Numbered from the stretch's first letter, positions 26,621 through 36,874 are shown. The stretch is 64,000 bases of DNA from Euzebyella saccharophila (GCF_014855495.1 NZ_JACYFJ010000006.1:124001-188000); one strand, 5' to 3'. Notes: generated by a model from the sequence alone, not told the origin. Translations and numbers: made by a program.

Positions 26621-28384
26621 TTATGAGCTGGTTGTTTTCTGAAAACTTTTGTCAACCAAATCGAGACCATCGTCAATTAAATGGCCCACTGTGGGTTTTT
26701 CAAGTTTTACGTTCTCTAGGTGTGCTTTTATTTCTTCAGCAAAATCTGTGTCGCCATTGGAAGTCGCCAATTCGTATAGCTCGACCGATAAAAGCCAATC
26801 GGTAGGGAAGTTTTCCTTGACTTCCTCAAAGACTTTGTGTCTAGAGATGGTTTTGTTTTTACCTTCCCTAAAATGTCTTACTTGTTCATAAAAGGATTCT
26901 AACTGCGTTTGCTTGTGATCTTCTTTGTTTTTAGGCGGAGTGGCCGATAATTCATGACTGCTGAGGTCAAAACTTTGCAAATCGGCTATACCATGAAAGG
27001 CAGAAACGACTTCTTGGCCCACGGCCATGCTATAAAGTTCATCTTGCGATTCAAAAAGTGTTCTGTCTTCGTGTTTTACGATACAGTTTTTAAAGGTCAC
27101 TAAGATAATTTCACCCTGAAGGTTTCTTGTACCAGTGATAATTTCACCTGAAATAGTGATATGACCTTCAAACTCTAAACTAACTGTTTGCCCTTCAAAA
27201 ATGTTATAGGCTTTCAGGTCTCTTGGGCTCATGTCCTCAATGGCAATATTGATGCCTTTTAACTTTCCTAAGGGCGAGCCGAAGCCATTGTAATGCCTTT
27301 TGGTACTGTGACCTACCAATTCTTTCTCGCGGAAGGATAAGGCTGTTTTTCCTTTGGTCTGAAAGTAAACCGGTTTCCCATTGTGCTCAATAACACTTTC
27401 GAAATTTCCGGATATCTGAAGTCCTGTGCTCAGTTCAATCGTACCCAATTCTTTGGAGTCGATCAATTTTTTAATTCCCAATAACCCTCCCGTTCTTAAG
27501 GCCATGGTATTGGCAAAATCCTCTAAAACCTGACTTAAAAAAGCGAAATTGGGGGTGACAAATAGTTGGGGTTGGGGTTGGGTGATATCAAAGGAGGTAT
27601 ACGCCGCCTCAATGGAGTAGGGTACTTTCTTAACTTTATCCGTCATACACCAGGCACTTTCCCCAATGGAAGAAAGTAGTCCCGCGCCATAGATTTGAGG
27701 TCGTTCCACTTCTCCAATGAGACCATATTCTACCGTCCACCAATGCAGATTTCGAATAAGGGCCATTTCACTTGGTTCGCCCATATTCTGCTGTAGCTTA
27801 TCAATTTTTTGTTCGGCGTCCTTAATTTCTTTTTGCTGAGTATCGGCAGCTTCCTTTATGATGGATAGATGCCTAACGGCCTCGTAGAGTTCATAATCCT
27901 TGGCATTTGAAATGGCCTTACAACCTATTTCCCCAAAGCGTCTGAGATATTCGGAATATTCGGGATTAGCGATAATAGGTGCATGTCCCGCACCTTCATG
28001 AATAATATCCGGTGCAGGGGTGTATTCTATATGTTCAAGCTGGCGAATGTCTGAAGCAATCACAAGCACATTGTACGCCTGAAATTCCATAAAAGCAGCC
28101 GGAGGAATAAAACCATCTACAGCCACCGCCGCCCAACCAATTTCCTTCAAAATTCGGTTCATACCGTACATATTTGGAATATGGTCAATGGAAATACCTG
28201 TCTTTTTCAATCCCTCTAAATAACTGCTGTGCGCAACTTTACTAAGATAATCGACATTTTTGCGCATTACATAACGCCATACTGCCTGATTAATGGCCGT
28301 ATAGTCGCTATAATTCTGAGGTTTGATATACTGCCTCAAATGTTTGGGCAGCTTGTCTAAAACAGGATTGCTTTCATAGGTCAT
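26621..28384 (-). CDS. Aromatic amino acid hydroxylase (phenylalanine hydroxylase-like), long form
   Basis: This 587-residue protein contains a biopterin-dependent aromatic amino acid hydroxylase domain in residues about 20-350. The iron ligands are visible: H129 and H134 in PDIIHEGAGHAPI and E219 in WWTVEYGLIGE. The remaining roughly 230 residues are an extension with beta-rich segments (GKPVYFQTKGKTALSF, GQTVSLEFEGHITISGE) and a helical tail. This long form is typical of Bacteroidota and is far larger than the about 260-300 residue bacterial PhhA. The substrate is probably phenylalanine (to tyrosine), though tryptophan or tyrosine cannot be excluded. Confidence 0.88.
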   Translation of the reverse strand: MTYESNPVLDKLPKHLRQYIKPQNYSDYTAINQAVWRYVMRKNVDYLSKVAHSSYLEGLKKTGISIDHIPNMYGMNRILKEIGWAAVAVDGFIPPAAFMEFQAYNVLVIASDIRQLEHIEYTPAPDIIHEGAGHAPIIANPEYSEYLRRFGEIGCKAISNAKDYELYEAVRHLSIIKEAADTQQKEIKDAEQKIDKLQQNMGEPSEMALIRNLHWWTVEYGLIGEVERPQIYGAGLLSSIGESAWCMTDKVKKVPYSIEAAYTSFDITQPQPQLFVTPNFAFLSQVLEDFANTMALRTGGLLGIKKLIDSKELGTIELSTGLQISGNFESVIEHNGKPVYFQTKGKTALSFREKELVGHSTKRHYNGFGSPLGKLKGINIAIEDMSPRDLKAYNIFEGQTVSLEFEGHITISGEIITGTRNLQGEIILVTFKNCIVKHEDRTLFESQDELYSMAVGQEVVSAFHGIADLQSFDLSSHELSATPPKNKEDHKQTQLESFYEQVRHFREGKNKTISRHKVFEEVKENFPTDWLLSVELYELATSNGDTDFAEEIKAHLENVKLEKPTVGHLIDDGLDLVDKSFQKTTSS

Positions 28385-28448
28385 ATGAACGGTCTTTACA
28401 CAAATTTACAAAATGCGGATTTACTTATTTATTGAATTTTTTTCACAC

Positions 28449-28478
28449 AAAAATGCCCTTCAAGTGAAGGGCATTTTT
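28449..28478 (-). terminator. Bidirectional-looking terminator after the DUF4136 gene
   Basis: A 13-bp perfect stem (AAAAATGCCCTTC with GAAGGGCATTTTT) around an AAGT loop lies 18 bp after the DUF4136 stop on the - strand. The A/T ends give a T-run in either direction. Confidence 0.8.
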
Positions 28479-28495
28479 AAAATACGTAACTCTAA

Positions 28496-29065
28496 TTATC
28501 TTGCGGCCACTGTGTTTGGTGGATATTGCATCAAGATTTCAGATACAAATTCTCTAATACGTTCTTCTTTCTTCTCAATATTGGCAATGTTACCTAGATT
28601 GCCAACACCTTTTCCTTGCCAAACCAGTTCTTTACTATTCGCATCTATAAGGTCAATATACAAAGAGCCTTCCGTGCGGGTGCTAACATTGTTGCCTCCC
28701 CAGCCAGGTCCCCATCCGGCACCCCAGTAATAAGGGCTCCATCCCCAACCGAAGCCTCCGCCCCAGTAATTGTTATAAATATCAACCTGTTCTTTTTCCT
28801 TTGTAAAAATACTCACCAGGATATCGGGGTTTTCAGACTTTACAAATCCTCTTTTGGACATTTCAGATTCTATAGCTCTTAAAATTCTCTTCTTGTCCAA
28901 ATCTGAAATTTGTGCCTTGTCTATCCCTGTTTTATAAAACGCATAGGACTTATAGGTATTAAAATCTGCTTCCCTATCATAATCAGATAATACTTGCACT
29001 GAAGAACAAGAACTTAGAAACAGCAAAACCAATAAGGGAGCAACTAAAAATTTAATCTTTTTCAT
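28496..29065 (-). CDS. DUF4136 domain lipoprotein
   Basis: This 189-residue lipoprotein has lipobox LFLSSC followed by the DUF4136 start VQVLSDYDREADFNTYKSYAFY (parts) and IDLIDANSKELVWQGKG. A Gly/Trp/Tyr-rich loop (YWGGGFGWGWSPYYWG) sits in the middle, usual in this family. DUF4136 proteins are outer-membrane or periplasmic lipoproteins of unknown role. It is a single gene with its own terminator. Confidence 0.9.
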   Translation of the reverse strand: MKKIKFLVAPLLVLLFLSSCSSVQVLSDYDREADFNTYKSYAFYKTGIDKAQISDLDKKRILRAIESEMSKRGFVKSENPDILVSIFTKEKEQVDIYNNYWGGGFGWGWSPYYWGAGWGPGWGGNNVSTRTEGSLYIDLIDANSKELVWQGKGVGNLGNIANIEKKEERIREFVSEILMQYPPNTVAAR

Positions 29066-29140
29066 AACATTAATTGTTTGGAGTTAAGGAACAATTTTCT
29101 TTTAAAACAGGCTCAAAAATCATGCCGAAAGAAATAAAAG

Positions 29141-29326
<186 letters not shown>

Positions 29327-29488
29327 TTATAAAAAGATTTCTTAACCCTTTAAATAGGAAATGTCCACAATCGTCTTTGCAAATTTAAGTTACTGGATTT
29401 TTATGGAAATGCCCCAAAATTAACATCATAGACAGGTAGGTCATCGTTTTTTATGGTGATTTTAACGAATGATTACAATCTTCGACCG

Positions 29489-29496
29489 TAGTTTTG
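29489..29496 (+). promoter_or_regulatory. TAGTTTTG -7 box candidate
   Basis: TAGTTTTG matches TAnnTTTG about 62 bp before the ATG of the HExxH membrane protein. There is no clear TTG at -33. Confidence 0.35.
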
Positions 29497-29557
29497 TGTT
29501 TGGTAAAAAACTGAATCTTTTACAATTATAGGTAGGGGAATTCGTTTAAACAGTGAT

Positions 29558-29890
29558 ATGATTCTAGTCTTTAGACATTTCTTTTATAAAAATTACGTGG
29601 GCCTATCTCTTTGGCCCTTTATTTTTATAAAGCATCATGGTTTAAAGGAAGATATGGTCCTCATTAACCACGAACGCATTCATTTGAGACAGCAGTTGGA
29701 ATTGTTGGTGGTTTTCTTCTATATTTTTTACATCGCCGAATGGCTCATAAGAACAGTTATGTATTTTGATAGTTATAAAGCCTATCAAAACATAAGTTTT
29801 GAGCGAGAGGCGTATGAGAACGAAAAGAATCTAGACTATACGTCAGAACGCAGGGCTTTTAGTTTTATTAAATACCTTTGGGCTTCCTAA
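29558..29890 (+). CDS. Small membrane protein with HExxH zinc-peptidase-like motif
   Basis: This 110-residue protein has an N-terminal hydrophobic segment, then INHERIHLRQQLELL, an exact HExxH motif at the membrane edge, a membrane helix (LLVVFFYIFYIAEWLI) and a later FEREAYENE whose glutamates could be the third zinc ligand. It resembles a stripped M56/BlaR1-like core. It is found in Flavobacteriia as a conserved hypothetical. The stop overlaps the start of the PLP enzyme by 13 bp if the TTG at 29878 is used, so both are translated from one mRNA. Confidence 0.75.
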   Translation: MILVFRHFFYKNYVGLSLWPFIFIKHHGLKEDMVLINHERIHLRQQLELLVVFFYIFYIAEWLIRTVMYFDSYKAYQNISFEREAYENEKNLDYTSERRAFSFIKYLWAS

Positions 29891-30804
29891 ACGCCCAAGT
29901 GAAAGCCGAAAATCAAGAAATACATTTACCTCCATTAAAAAAGGCAAAGGTATCCCTGTGGATTAAAAGGGAAGACTTACTACATCCACAAATTTCGGGG
30001 AACAAATACCGAAAGCTTAAATACAACATTTTAGAAGCCCAGAAGAAAAGGGTTAAGAGACTTTTGACTTTTGGAGGGGCTTTTTCCAATCACATTGCAG
30101 CCACGGCTTATGCCGGAAAGTTATATGGTTTAAGTACAGTTGGGGTCATTCGGGGTGAAGAATTGGCCAGTTCATGGAGGGAAAATCCAACATTGATGCA
30201 GGCATATGAGAATGGAATGGAATTCAAGTTTGTGAGCAGACAGCAATTCCGTTTAAAAAATGAACCGGAATTTATTGAGAAATTGAAGTCGGAATTCGGT
30301 GCGTTTTATTTGCTTCCAGAAGGCGGTACCAACCCCTTGGCGATCAAAGGTTGTGAAGAGATTATTTCCGATGCGGATAGGGATTACGATTATATCTGTG
30401 TAGCGGTTGGCACTGGGGGCACTATTTCCGGTATGAGCAACGCGGCATTTTCCCATCAAAAGGTTTTAGGGTTTCCGGCCCTTAAAGGCAATTTTTTACA
30501 AGAAGATATTTGTAAATTTGCGCCAAGGGAAAATTGGAAACTTATTGAAAACTACCATTTTGGGGGCTACGCCAAAGTAGATGAAAACTTGGTAAACTTT
30601 ATAAATGATTTCAAAAAGGAGACTGAAATTCCCCTAGATCCCATTTATACGGGGAAGATGATGTACGGTATTTTAGATATGGTCAATAAAGGGTTTTTTA
30701 GGGAAAACTCACGAATACTGGCCGTTCATACCGGCGGACTTCAAGGTATAAAGGGAATGAACGAGAACTTGAAAAAGAAAAACCTTCCATTGCTATGCGT
30801 TTAA
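29878..30804 (+). CDS. PLP-dependent ACC deaminase/D-cysteine desulfhydrase-like enzyme
   Basis: This 308-residue fold-type II PLP enzyme has the Lys site SGNKYRKLKYN, the GGAFSNHIAATA phosphate-cradle motif and VAVGTGGTISGMSN. It should deaminate D-cysteine or 1-aminocyclopropane-1-carboxylate. There is no in-frame ATG near the N-terminus; the start is TTG 29878 or GTG 29899, the latter giving 301 residues and clearing the previous stop. A non-ATG start together with overlap suggests translational coupling to the HExxH gene. The next gene overlaps its last 10 bp. Confidence 0.85.
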   Translation: MGFLNAQVKAENQEIHLPPLKKAKVSLWIKREDLLHPQISGNKYRKLKYNILEAQKKRVKRLLTFGGAFSNHIAATAYAGKLYGLSTVGVIRGEELASSWRENPTLMQAYENGMEFKFVSRQQFRLKNEPEFIEKLKSEFGAFYLLPEGGTNPLAIKGCEEIISDADRDYDYICVAVGTGGTISGMSNAAFSHQKVLGFPALKGNFLQEDICKFAPRENWKLIENYHFGGYAKVDENLVNFINDFKKETEIPLDPIYTGKMMYGILDMVNKGFFRENSRILAVHTGGLQGIKGMNENLKKKNLPLLCV

Positions 30805-31652
30805 TACGTAGACTGCTGCCATTGGCCTTAATGGCGATTTTTTTTGTTGGATGTAAAACCAAGCGAACCGTTTCACAACGTACCCATCGTGAAAAACCCC
30901 GCCCAACGGTTGTAGCGAGTAAGAAGGAAGAAAAAAAGAAGGATGATGGCTTGTATCCCATGCCGGAGGATACCGGGGAGTTTATTCGGTTTGATATCAA
31001 TTCGCCCCAAGAATATGTGGAAACTTTCGCTGAAATAGCTCAAATGGAAATGAAGGCATATGGTATTCCTGCGAGTATTACGTTGGCCCAAGGGTTATTG
31101 GAAAGTGGTATTGGAAAAGGGGAATTGGCCATGAAGACCAATAACCATTTTGGTATCAAGTGCCACACCGGTTGGCAAGGCGATTATGATTTTCATGACG
31201 ATGACGAAAAAGGAGAATGTTTTCGCAAATACAATCACCCCATGTATTCCTATCGCGACCACAGTATCTTTTTGAAAAACAGGTCTCGTTACGCCTTTTT
31301 GTTCGATTATGCCTCTGATGACTATAAAAGATGGGCAAGAGGGCTACGAAAAGCGGGTTATGCAACGGACAGACGCTATCCTGAAAAGCTAATTGCACTT
31401 ATTGAGCGTCACCAATTGTTCAATTATGACAAGTCCGTCATTGCAGAAGGTTATGGTAAAAAAAGTATAGAACCGGTAATTGCTAAGGCTAAAAATGATT
31501 ACCATGTGGTACAGCCCGGCGATACTCTGTATTCCCTAAGCAAAAAATACGCCGTTTCTGTGGATGATTTAATGCGTTGGAATTATATGTACAACACGGA
31601 TCTTGCCGTGGGGCAAAAATTGACCGTTAAGACGGAAACCTACAATAAATAG
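30795..31652 (+). CDS. Glucosaminidase-LysM lipoprotein (FlgJ-like murein hydrolase)
   Basis: This 285-residue lipoprotein (lipobox FFVGC, Cys20) has a basic linker and a glucosaminidase domain at about residues 65-205 with ITLAQGLLESGIGKGELA and TNNHFGIKCHTGW, where the Glu of LLESG is catalytic. A single LysM domain ends the protein (HVVQPGDTLYSLSKKY and the following 30 residues). It hydrolyses peptidoglycan glycan strands. The gene overlaps the PLP enzyme by 10 bp, and hemL follows. Confidence 0.92.
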   Translation: MRLIRRLLPLALMAIFFVGCKTKRTVSQRTHREKPRPTVVASKKEEKKKDDGLYPMPEDTGEFIRFDINSPQEYVETFAEIAQMEMKAYGIPASITLAQGLLESGIGKGELAMKTNNHFGIKCHTGWQGDYDFHDDDEKGECFRKYNHPMYSYRDHSIFLKNRSRYAFLFDYASDDYKRWARGLRKAGYATDRRYPEKLIALIERHQLFNYDKSVIAEGYGKKSIEPVIAKAKNDYHVVQPGDTLYSLSKKYAVSVDDLMRWNYMYNTDLAVGQKLTVKTETYNK

Positions 31653-31710
31653 TAAGATACTTTCTCGTTGAAAAAGTATTTAAAAATCCATTAAAATTTC
31701 TCAAACCTTT

Positions 31711-32991
31711 ATGATCTATCAAAGAAGTAGTGCCCTATTCAAAGAAGCCCAAAAAGTAATTCCTGGTGGAGTGAATTCCCCAGTAAGGGCTTTTAAGGCC
31801 GTAGGAGGAGACCCTATTTTCGTCAAAGAAGCAAAAGGAGCTTATCTGTTTGATGAAGACGGTAACCAATTGATTGATTTTATTGCTTCTTGGGGACCCT
31901 TAATTTTAGGTCATGCCTACGAACCGGTTATCAATGCCGTAGTTGCTAAGGCGAAAAAAGGTACTTCTTTTGGTATGCCTACGGAAATTGAAACCCATTT
32001 GGCCAAATTGGCCGTTTCCATGGTTCCTAATATTGATAAAATCCGATTTGTAAATAGTGGTACCGAGGCTTGTATGAGTGCAGTTAGGCTCGCTCGTGGA
32101 TACACGGGAAAGGATAAAATCATCAAATTTGCCGGATGTTATCATGGACATTCTGATTCGTTTTTAATTCAAGCAGGTAGCGGAGCGGTCACTTTTGGGT
32201 CACCTAATAGTCCCGGTGTTACCCAAGGCACGGCCAAAGATACGTTGTTGGCGAATTACAATGATTTGGTAGGGGTTGAAGAATTGGTAAAGGCCAATGA
32301 AGGGGAAATTGCGGCTATTATAATTGAACCCGTCGCTGGCAATATGGGGTGTATTGTTCCTACGGATGAATTTATTCAGGGATTGAGGAAGCTGTGTACT
32401 GAAAAAGGGATTCTCCTCATTTTTGACGAGGTGATGACCGGTTTCCGTTTAGGAAAGGGTGGGGCTCAAGAGGCCTTGGGAATGGATGCGGATATACTTT
32501 GTTTTGGAAAAGTAATTGGTGGAGGTTTGCCGGTGGGCGCCTTTGCCTCTAGGGCCGAAATCATGTCGCACTTGGCTCCTGAAGGTCCGGTGTACCAAGC
32601 TGGCACTCTAAGTGGAAATCCTTTGGCCATGGCCGCAGGCTTGGCCATGTTAACGGAGCTTGATAACCATCCTGAAGTATTTGAAAGCTTGGCCAAAAAA
32701 ACGGAATACCTACATGAAGGTTTTCAAAAGGTTTTGGATAAAAAAGGCATCGCTTACCAGATCAACCGATTCGGGAGTATGATTTCCGTTCATTTTACAG
32801 ATGAACCTGTGGTTGATTTCAACTCTTCGGCAAAGGGAAACAATGAAACTTTTAAAAAGTTTTTTCACGGAATGCTGGACCAAGGTATTTATTTGCCTCC
32901 AAGTGCATTTGAGAGCTACTTTTTAAACGATGCCCTTAGCTATGAGGATTTGGATACCACCATTGCGGCATTAGACTCCTTGGATTTATAA
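31711..32991 (+). CDS. hemL: Glutamate-1-semialdehyde 2,1-aminomutase
   Basis: This 426-residue PLP enzyme converts glutamate-1-semialdehyde to 5-aminolevulinate, the first committed tetrapyrrole step. Motifs include [39 protein letters not shown] (parts), FDEVMTGFR and the PLP lysine in [15 protein letters not shown]. Full length. It converges with the hydrolase gene, whose stop lies only 1 bp away. Confidence 0.97.
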   Translation: MIYQRSSALFKEAQKVIPGGVNSPVRAFKAVGGDPIFVKEAKGAYLFDEDGNQLIDFIASWGPLILGHAYEPVINAVVAKAKKGTSFGMPTEIETHLAKLAVSMVPNIDKIRFVNSGTEACMSAVRLARGYTGKDKIIKFAGCYHGHSDSFLIQAGSGAVTFGSPNSPGVTQGTAKDTLLANYNDLVGVEELVKANEGEIAAIIIEPVAGNMGCIVPTDEFIQGLRKLCTEKGILLIFDEVMTGFRLGKGGAQEALGMDADILCFGKVIGGGLPVGAFASRAEIMSHLAPEGPVYQAGTLSGNPLAMAAGLAMLTELDNHPEVFESLAKKTEYLHEGFQKVLDKKGIAYQINRFGSMISVHFTDEPVVDFNSSAKGNNETFKKFFHGMLDQGIYLPPSAFESYFLNDALSYEDLDTTIAALDSLDL

Positions 32992-32992
32992 T

Positions 32993-34165
32993 CTAATAAG
33001 GCCCGGAAATCTTGAGGTAGTCCATAACTGCTTGATTGCCATTTAAAGCATTGGATGGCATGGGATTGGCTTCGGAAAAGACTTTTAGTTGGTCGGCTTC
33101 TAAAACTTTTATAAAGTCTTCTTGGTAGCCATCATCATAGGGCACATTGCCTATACGTAGGTTGAGGTGGTGACCAAAAAAGTTGTAAACGGCGGCCCTT
33201 TTGGAATATCCGTAATCGTGTTTTTCAAGGGGAAGATGCACATTTTCGGCTTTGTGTTGGGCATCGTACAAGCTGTAGACCCTCTGAATGTATGGGAATT
33301 CCACTCTCGGAGTATTGCGGGTCCAATCCGCTCCATCGGAAACCACTAACAGAGGTCTTGGGGCGCAAAGGGCGGCAATCTCTACATTGCTGGTTTGATG
33401 ATCTTCACTTTTGTGGATGGGCATGCCACTTTCACAAACGCATCCTCCAAAAAAATGTGCCGAAACCTGTACTACCGGTGCCGATGCCTTGATCCGGTCG
33501 TCAATTGCCGTTAGAACAAAAGTTTGGGTTCCTCCTCCGGAACCACCGGTCATCCCAATTCGTTCAGGGTCTACTTCAGGTAAGGACAATAGGTAGTCCA
33601 AAATCCGTTGGCTGTTATAGGTCTGTAGCAACAGCGCAATAGGCATTTTGTGCTCTACCTGTATACTTTCCCCATAGCCTACCATATCATAGGCGAAAAC
33701 AATAGCGCCCATTTTGGCCAAAACCCCCGCTCTTTTTTGCATATAATGCGTAAACCTCTTATTGGCCAGATGACCATGTGGTGAAAGAATGGCGGCATAG
33801 GAACTTCGCTCCTCGGTAGGGCGATATAGATTTCCGGTGATGTAAAAACCTGGGAAGCTCTCAATGGCTATATTCTCAATGGTGTAGCCGTCCATTACCT
33901 TTTTATCCCTTAAAATGGCATTGAAATCACCCTTTATTTTGGGCATCTTATCCAATTGCATGCCTTCGATTATTCCTTTTTTGATGGTCTGTGCCCTTGC
34001 CTCCCAAGATGCTTTGTCATTCCATTTTAAAGCGAATTCCTTCAACATGAGATTGCCCTCATCTTCCGTCCAATAGCGGCCTACACATAGCATATTGTCT
34101 TGAGCGATAAGTTGGAAGGGTGCCATAAAAAGGAGGATCAATAAAAGGTATGTCGGTCGGGTCAT
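32993..34165 (-). CDS. Exported alpha/beta hydrolase (acetyl xylan esterase-like)
   Basis: This 390-residue protein has a signal peptide (LLILLFMAPFQLIAQ). The hydrolase elbow is IGMTGGSGGGTQTFVL with the nucleophile Ser in GGSGGG, and a His near the end (EKHDYGYSKR) plus an Asp in between (LVVSDGADW) fit a triad. It resembles the dienelactone/AXE1-type esterases that act on acylated polysaccharides. It follows the beta-propeller gene by 11 bp on the - strand, so both belong to one transcript. Confidence 0.8.
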   Translation of the reverse strand: MTRPTYLLLILLFMAPFQLIAQDNMLCVGRYWTEDEGNLMLKEFALKWNDKASWEARAQTIKKGIIEGMQLDKMPKIKGDFNAILRDKKVMDGYTIENIAIESFPGFYITGNLYRPTEERSSYAAILSPHGHLANKRFTHYMQKRAGVLAKMGAIVFAYDMVGYGESIQVEHKMPIALLLQTYNSQRILDYLLSLPEVDPERIGMTGGSGGGTQTFVLTAIDDRIKASAPVVQVSAHFFGGCVCESGMPIHKSEDHQTSNVEIAALCAPRPLLVVSDGADWTRNTPRVEFPYIQRVYSLYDAQHKAENVHLPLEKHDYGYSKRAAVYNFFGHHLNLRIGNVPYDDGYQEDFIKVLEADQLKVFSEANPMPSNALNGNQAVMDYLKISGPY

Positions 34166-34176
34166 TTGTGGTAGTT

Positions 34177-35670
34177 TTATAATTGAGTGTTGCTGATGAA
34201 GGCGATGTATTTACCGTCTGGAGACCAGCTAGGAACATTAATGGTTCCTTGGCCTCCGTAGAGATAGGCGATAACTTTTATGGGACCTCCGTTAATAGGC
34301 ATACTTCTTAAATATACTTGCTTGTAAAAAGGATGGTCACCTGCCGGTACTTCTGGCATGTAGGAAATAAAGACGATACTCTTTCCATTTGGTGAAATAT
34401 GGGGAAACCAATTTTGATAGGCGTCTTGGGTCAATTGTTCTTGTTTACTGCCATCCGGAAGCATACGCCAAAGCTCCATGGAGCCTGTTCTTGCTGAGTT
34501 GAAGTAGATATACTTTCCGTCGGGGCTGTATTCTGACCCGTCGTCCAAGGTAGTTTGTTGGGTAAGTTGAATTTCTTTGCCGCTGCCGTCCGTAGGAATT
34601 TTATATATATCGTAAACCCCGTTTCTGCCACCGGTATAGGTAAGCCATTTGCCATCGGGAGACCAACCGTGCAAATAACTGGGGCCAATGGGAGTAATCC
34701 TTTTTGGGGTTCCGCCCTCCACAGGAACTGTATAAATAAGGGAGCCGTATTCCTCTTCTCCACTTGCACTGCTAATTCCTAACATTTTACCATCAAAGGA
34801 GAGTACATGGTCGTTATTGTTGCTTTGTACAAAATCGGTATTTAGTTTTTCAATCTCGCCGGATTCCAGGTCGTACTTAAAAAGGAGACCTTCGGAATTG
34901 TAAATCAACGTTTTACTGTCCGGCGTCCAATTAGGAGCTTGAATGGAATTGGTTACCGAATGTAGAATTTTTCGTTTTCCGGTCTTAACGTTCATAATTT
35001 CAAGGTGGCTTCCTAAATAGTCGCGATAAGGAACCAATTCTTTTGGGGCAGGTATGACAATGCGTGTGTTTTCAAATAGTGCCTTTTCCACCACATTTTC
35101 TTCATGGGAGCAAACAAAAAGGCCAGTAAGCATTTCTTCCGAGAATTGTAAATGCGGGAGTTCTACCGTCCAAAAAGGGTCGCCCGATTTAGCCACACTC
35201 ATTAGAAAACTTCCGCTTCGTCTTTCGAGCTGAATTATCTGAGGATGTTTTATAGGAGAAAGTATTTCTTCTACTTGTCCCCCTTTTTCCTTTCGGTACT
35301 GCAGCGATGTGAGTCCGTCACCATGAACTGTTGCACAGACCATGGCGGCATCGGTATCTGTGGATTCTCTAACCATCCAGCCCATTTTTCTATGCGGATT
35401 TACCCCTTCACCAATAAATTTGGCTCGAGTTCTTAGAATAAAGTTTCCGGAAGTCTTTTTGTAAGCAAATTGAAACTCATCCTTGTCGAACCAAATATTG
35501 GCACCTGCACCGGAAATTTCAAATATTTGCTCGTTTCCATCGTACGTTGTGGTTCCTGTTTTATGTACTGCGCCAATATCTTGGGAATTGGTGAAAATAC
35601 CCATGGTTTTTTGGCCATGAACTCCCGATGAAATAACTACTAGGAGCCATAATACCCAATTTCGTTTCAT
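34177..35670 (-). CDS. DUF1349-like plus TolB/PD40 beta-propeller exported protein
   Basis: This 497-residue protein has a signal peptide (WLLVVISSGVHG). The N-terminal 200 residues resemble a DUF1349/concanavalin-like lectin domain (EFQFAYKKTSGNFILRTRAKF, GWMVRESTDTDAAMV). A five- or six-blade PD40/TolB-like propeller follows with repeats such as PNWTPDSKTLIYNSEG, GWSPDGKWLTYTGG, YSPDGKYIYFNSAR and SWSPDGKYIAFISN. It likely binds a carbohydrate or peptide in the periplasm and sits in an operon with the esterase. No catalytic residues recognised. Confidence 0.85.
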   Translation of the reverse strand: MKRNWVLWLLVVISSGVHGQKTMGIFTNSQDIGAVHKTGTTTYDGNEQIFEISGAGANIWFDKDEFQFAYKKTSGNFILRTRAKFIGEGVNPHRKMGWMVRESTDTDAAMVCATVHGDGLTSLQYRKEKGGQVEEILSPIKHPQIIQLERRSGSFLMSVAKSGDPFWTVELPHLQFSEEMLTGLFVCSHEENVVEKALFENTRIVIPAPKELVPYRDYLGSHLEIMNVKTGKRKILHSVTNSIQAPNWTPDSKTLIYNSEGLLFKYDLESGEIEKLNTDFVQSNNNDHVLSFDGKMLGISSASGEEEYGSLIYTVPVEGGTPKRITPIGPSYLHGWSPDGKWLTYTGGRNGVYDIYKIPTDGSGKEIQLTQQTTLDDGSEYSPDGKYIYFNSARTGSMELWRMLPDGSKQEQLTQDAYQNWFPHISPNGKSIVFISYMPEVPAGDHPFYKQVYLRSMPINGGPIKVIAYLYGGQGTINVPSWSPDGKYIAFISNTQL

Positions 35671-35763
35671 AGAGTGGAGTTTAGTGGTTTTAGATAATCG
35701 ATTACATAAAGATAAGATTTTTAATGACTTATGATGTTGTCGTACAATCTTGTCAATTGGAGC

Positions 35764-35795
35764 AAAAAAATCCGGCTATTGGGTATTAGCCGGAT
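35764..35795 (-). terminator. Terminator of the arsenic operon
   Basis: A 9-bp stem (ATCCGGCTA with TAGCCGGAT) and 8-base loop lie 27 bp after the acr3 stop; on the - strand it is followed by a run of T residues. Confidence 0.82.
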
Positions 35796-35821
35796 GCAAT
35801 TAAAAATTATGTATTTAAATT

Positions 35822-36874
35822 TTAATGAGCGCTTACGGTCTTTGGATAATATTTTTTTCGCAACCAAAAGGCTACTCTTACCAGAAGTATTAGTGCCGGT
35901 ACTTCTACCAAGGGACCAATGACACCCGCAAATGCTTGCCCAGAATTGAGTCCGAATACAGCAATCGCTACGGCAATCGCCAGTTCAAAATTATTTCCGG
36001 CAGCTGTAAAGGCTACAGAAGTTGTTTTATCATATTCTGTTCCCGCGGCTTTTGTAACGAAGAATCCAATAATGAACATCAACGTAAAATAAATAAGTAG
36101 TGGTACGGCTATAATCAGGACATCCATCGGAATTTGAACAATCAATTCGCCTTTCAACGAGAACATAATGACAATGGTAAATAATAGTGCTATCAAGGTG
36201 AGTGGGGATACCGTTGGGATGAATTTGTTGGTGTACCAATCTTCACCTTTTAATTTTACCAAAACTAGCCTACTTAAAATACCCAAGGCGAATGGCACCC
36301 CTAAATAGATAGCTACGCTTTCGGCAATGGTGGCTATGGAAATATCTACAATGGCCCCTTCAAAACCGAAATAGGGAGGCAGCACCGTAATAAAAATGTA
36401 GGCATAAAAGCTATAAGCAAAAACTTGAAAAATACTGTTCAAAGCCACTAAGCCCGCCCCATATTCGCTGCTTCCTTCGGCCAAATCGTTCCAAACCAAA
36501 ACCATAGCAATACAGCGGGCGAGACCAATTAGGATAAGACCTACCATGTATTCAGGATAGTCCGATAGAAAGGTGATGGCCAAAAAGAACATCAAGACAG
36601 GGCCAATAATCCAGTTTAACACCAGTGAAATAGAGAGGATTTTTACATTTCTAAACACCTTTGGGAGCAATGCGTAATTCACCTTTGCCAAAGGAGGGTA
36701 CATCATAAGAATTAGTCCGATAGCTATCGGAATATTCGTGGTACCGCTATTAAATGAATTGACAAAGTTCGGGAAGTTTGGGAAAAAGTAGCCCAAACCA
36801 ACCCCTATGGCCATGGCGGCAAAAATCCATAGGGTGAGGTTGCGGTCTAAAAAGCCTAGTTTTTTTGCTGCCAT
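35822..36874 (-). CDS. ACR3-type arsenite efflux transporter
   Basis: This 350-residue protein has about ten membrane helices and clear ACR3 family features: [59 protein letters not shown] with the conserved Cys and [19 protein letters not shown]. It exports arsenite using the proton motive force. Its ATG follows the arsC stop directly. It closes the four-gene arsenic operon. Confidence 0.95.
   Translation of the reverse strand: MAAKKLGFLDRNLTLWIFAAMAIGVGLGYFFPNFPNFVNSFNSGTTNIPIAIGLILMMYPPLAKVNYALLPKVFRNVKILSISLVLNWIIGPVLMFFLAITFLSDYPEYMVGLILIGLARCIAMVLVWNDLAEGSSEYGAGLVALNSIFQVFAYSFYAYIFITVLPPYFGFEGAIVDISIATIAESVAIYLGVPFALGILSRLVLVKLKGEDWYTNKFIPTVSPLTLIALLFTIVIMFSLKGELIVQIPMDVLIIAVPLLIYFTLMFIIGFFVTKAAGTEYDKTTSVAFTAAGNNFELAIAVAIAVFGLNSGQAFAGVIGPLVEVPALILLVRVAFWLRKKYYPKTVSAH

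Noticed and set aside
29400-29480. Near-repeats GTCATCG and GGTGATTTTAACGA in the gap before the HExxH gene
   Set aside because: Too short and imperfect to call an operator or attachment site.
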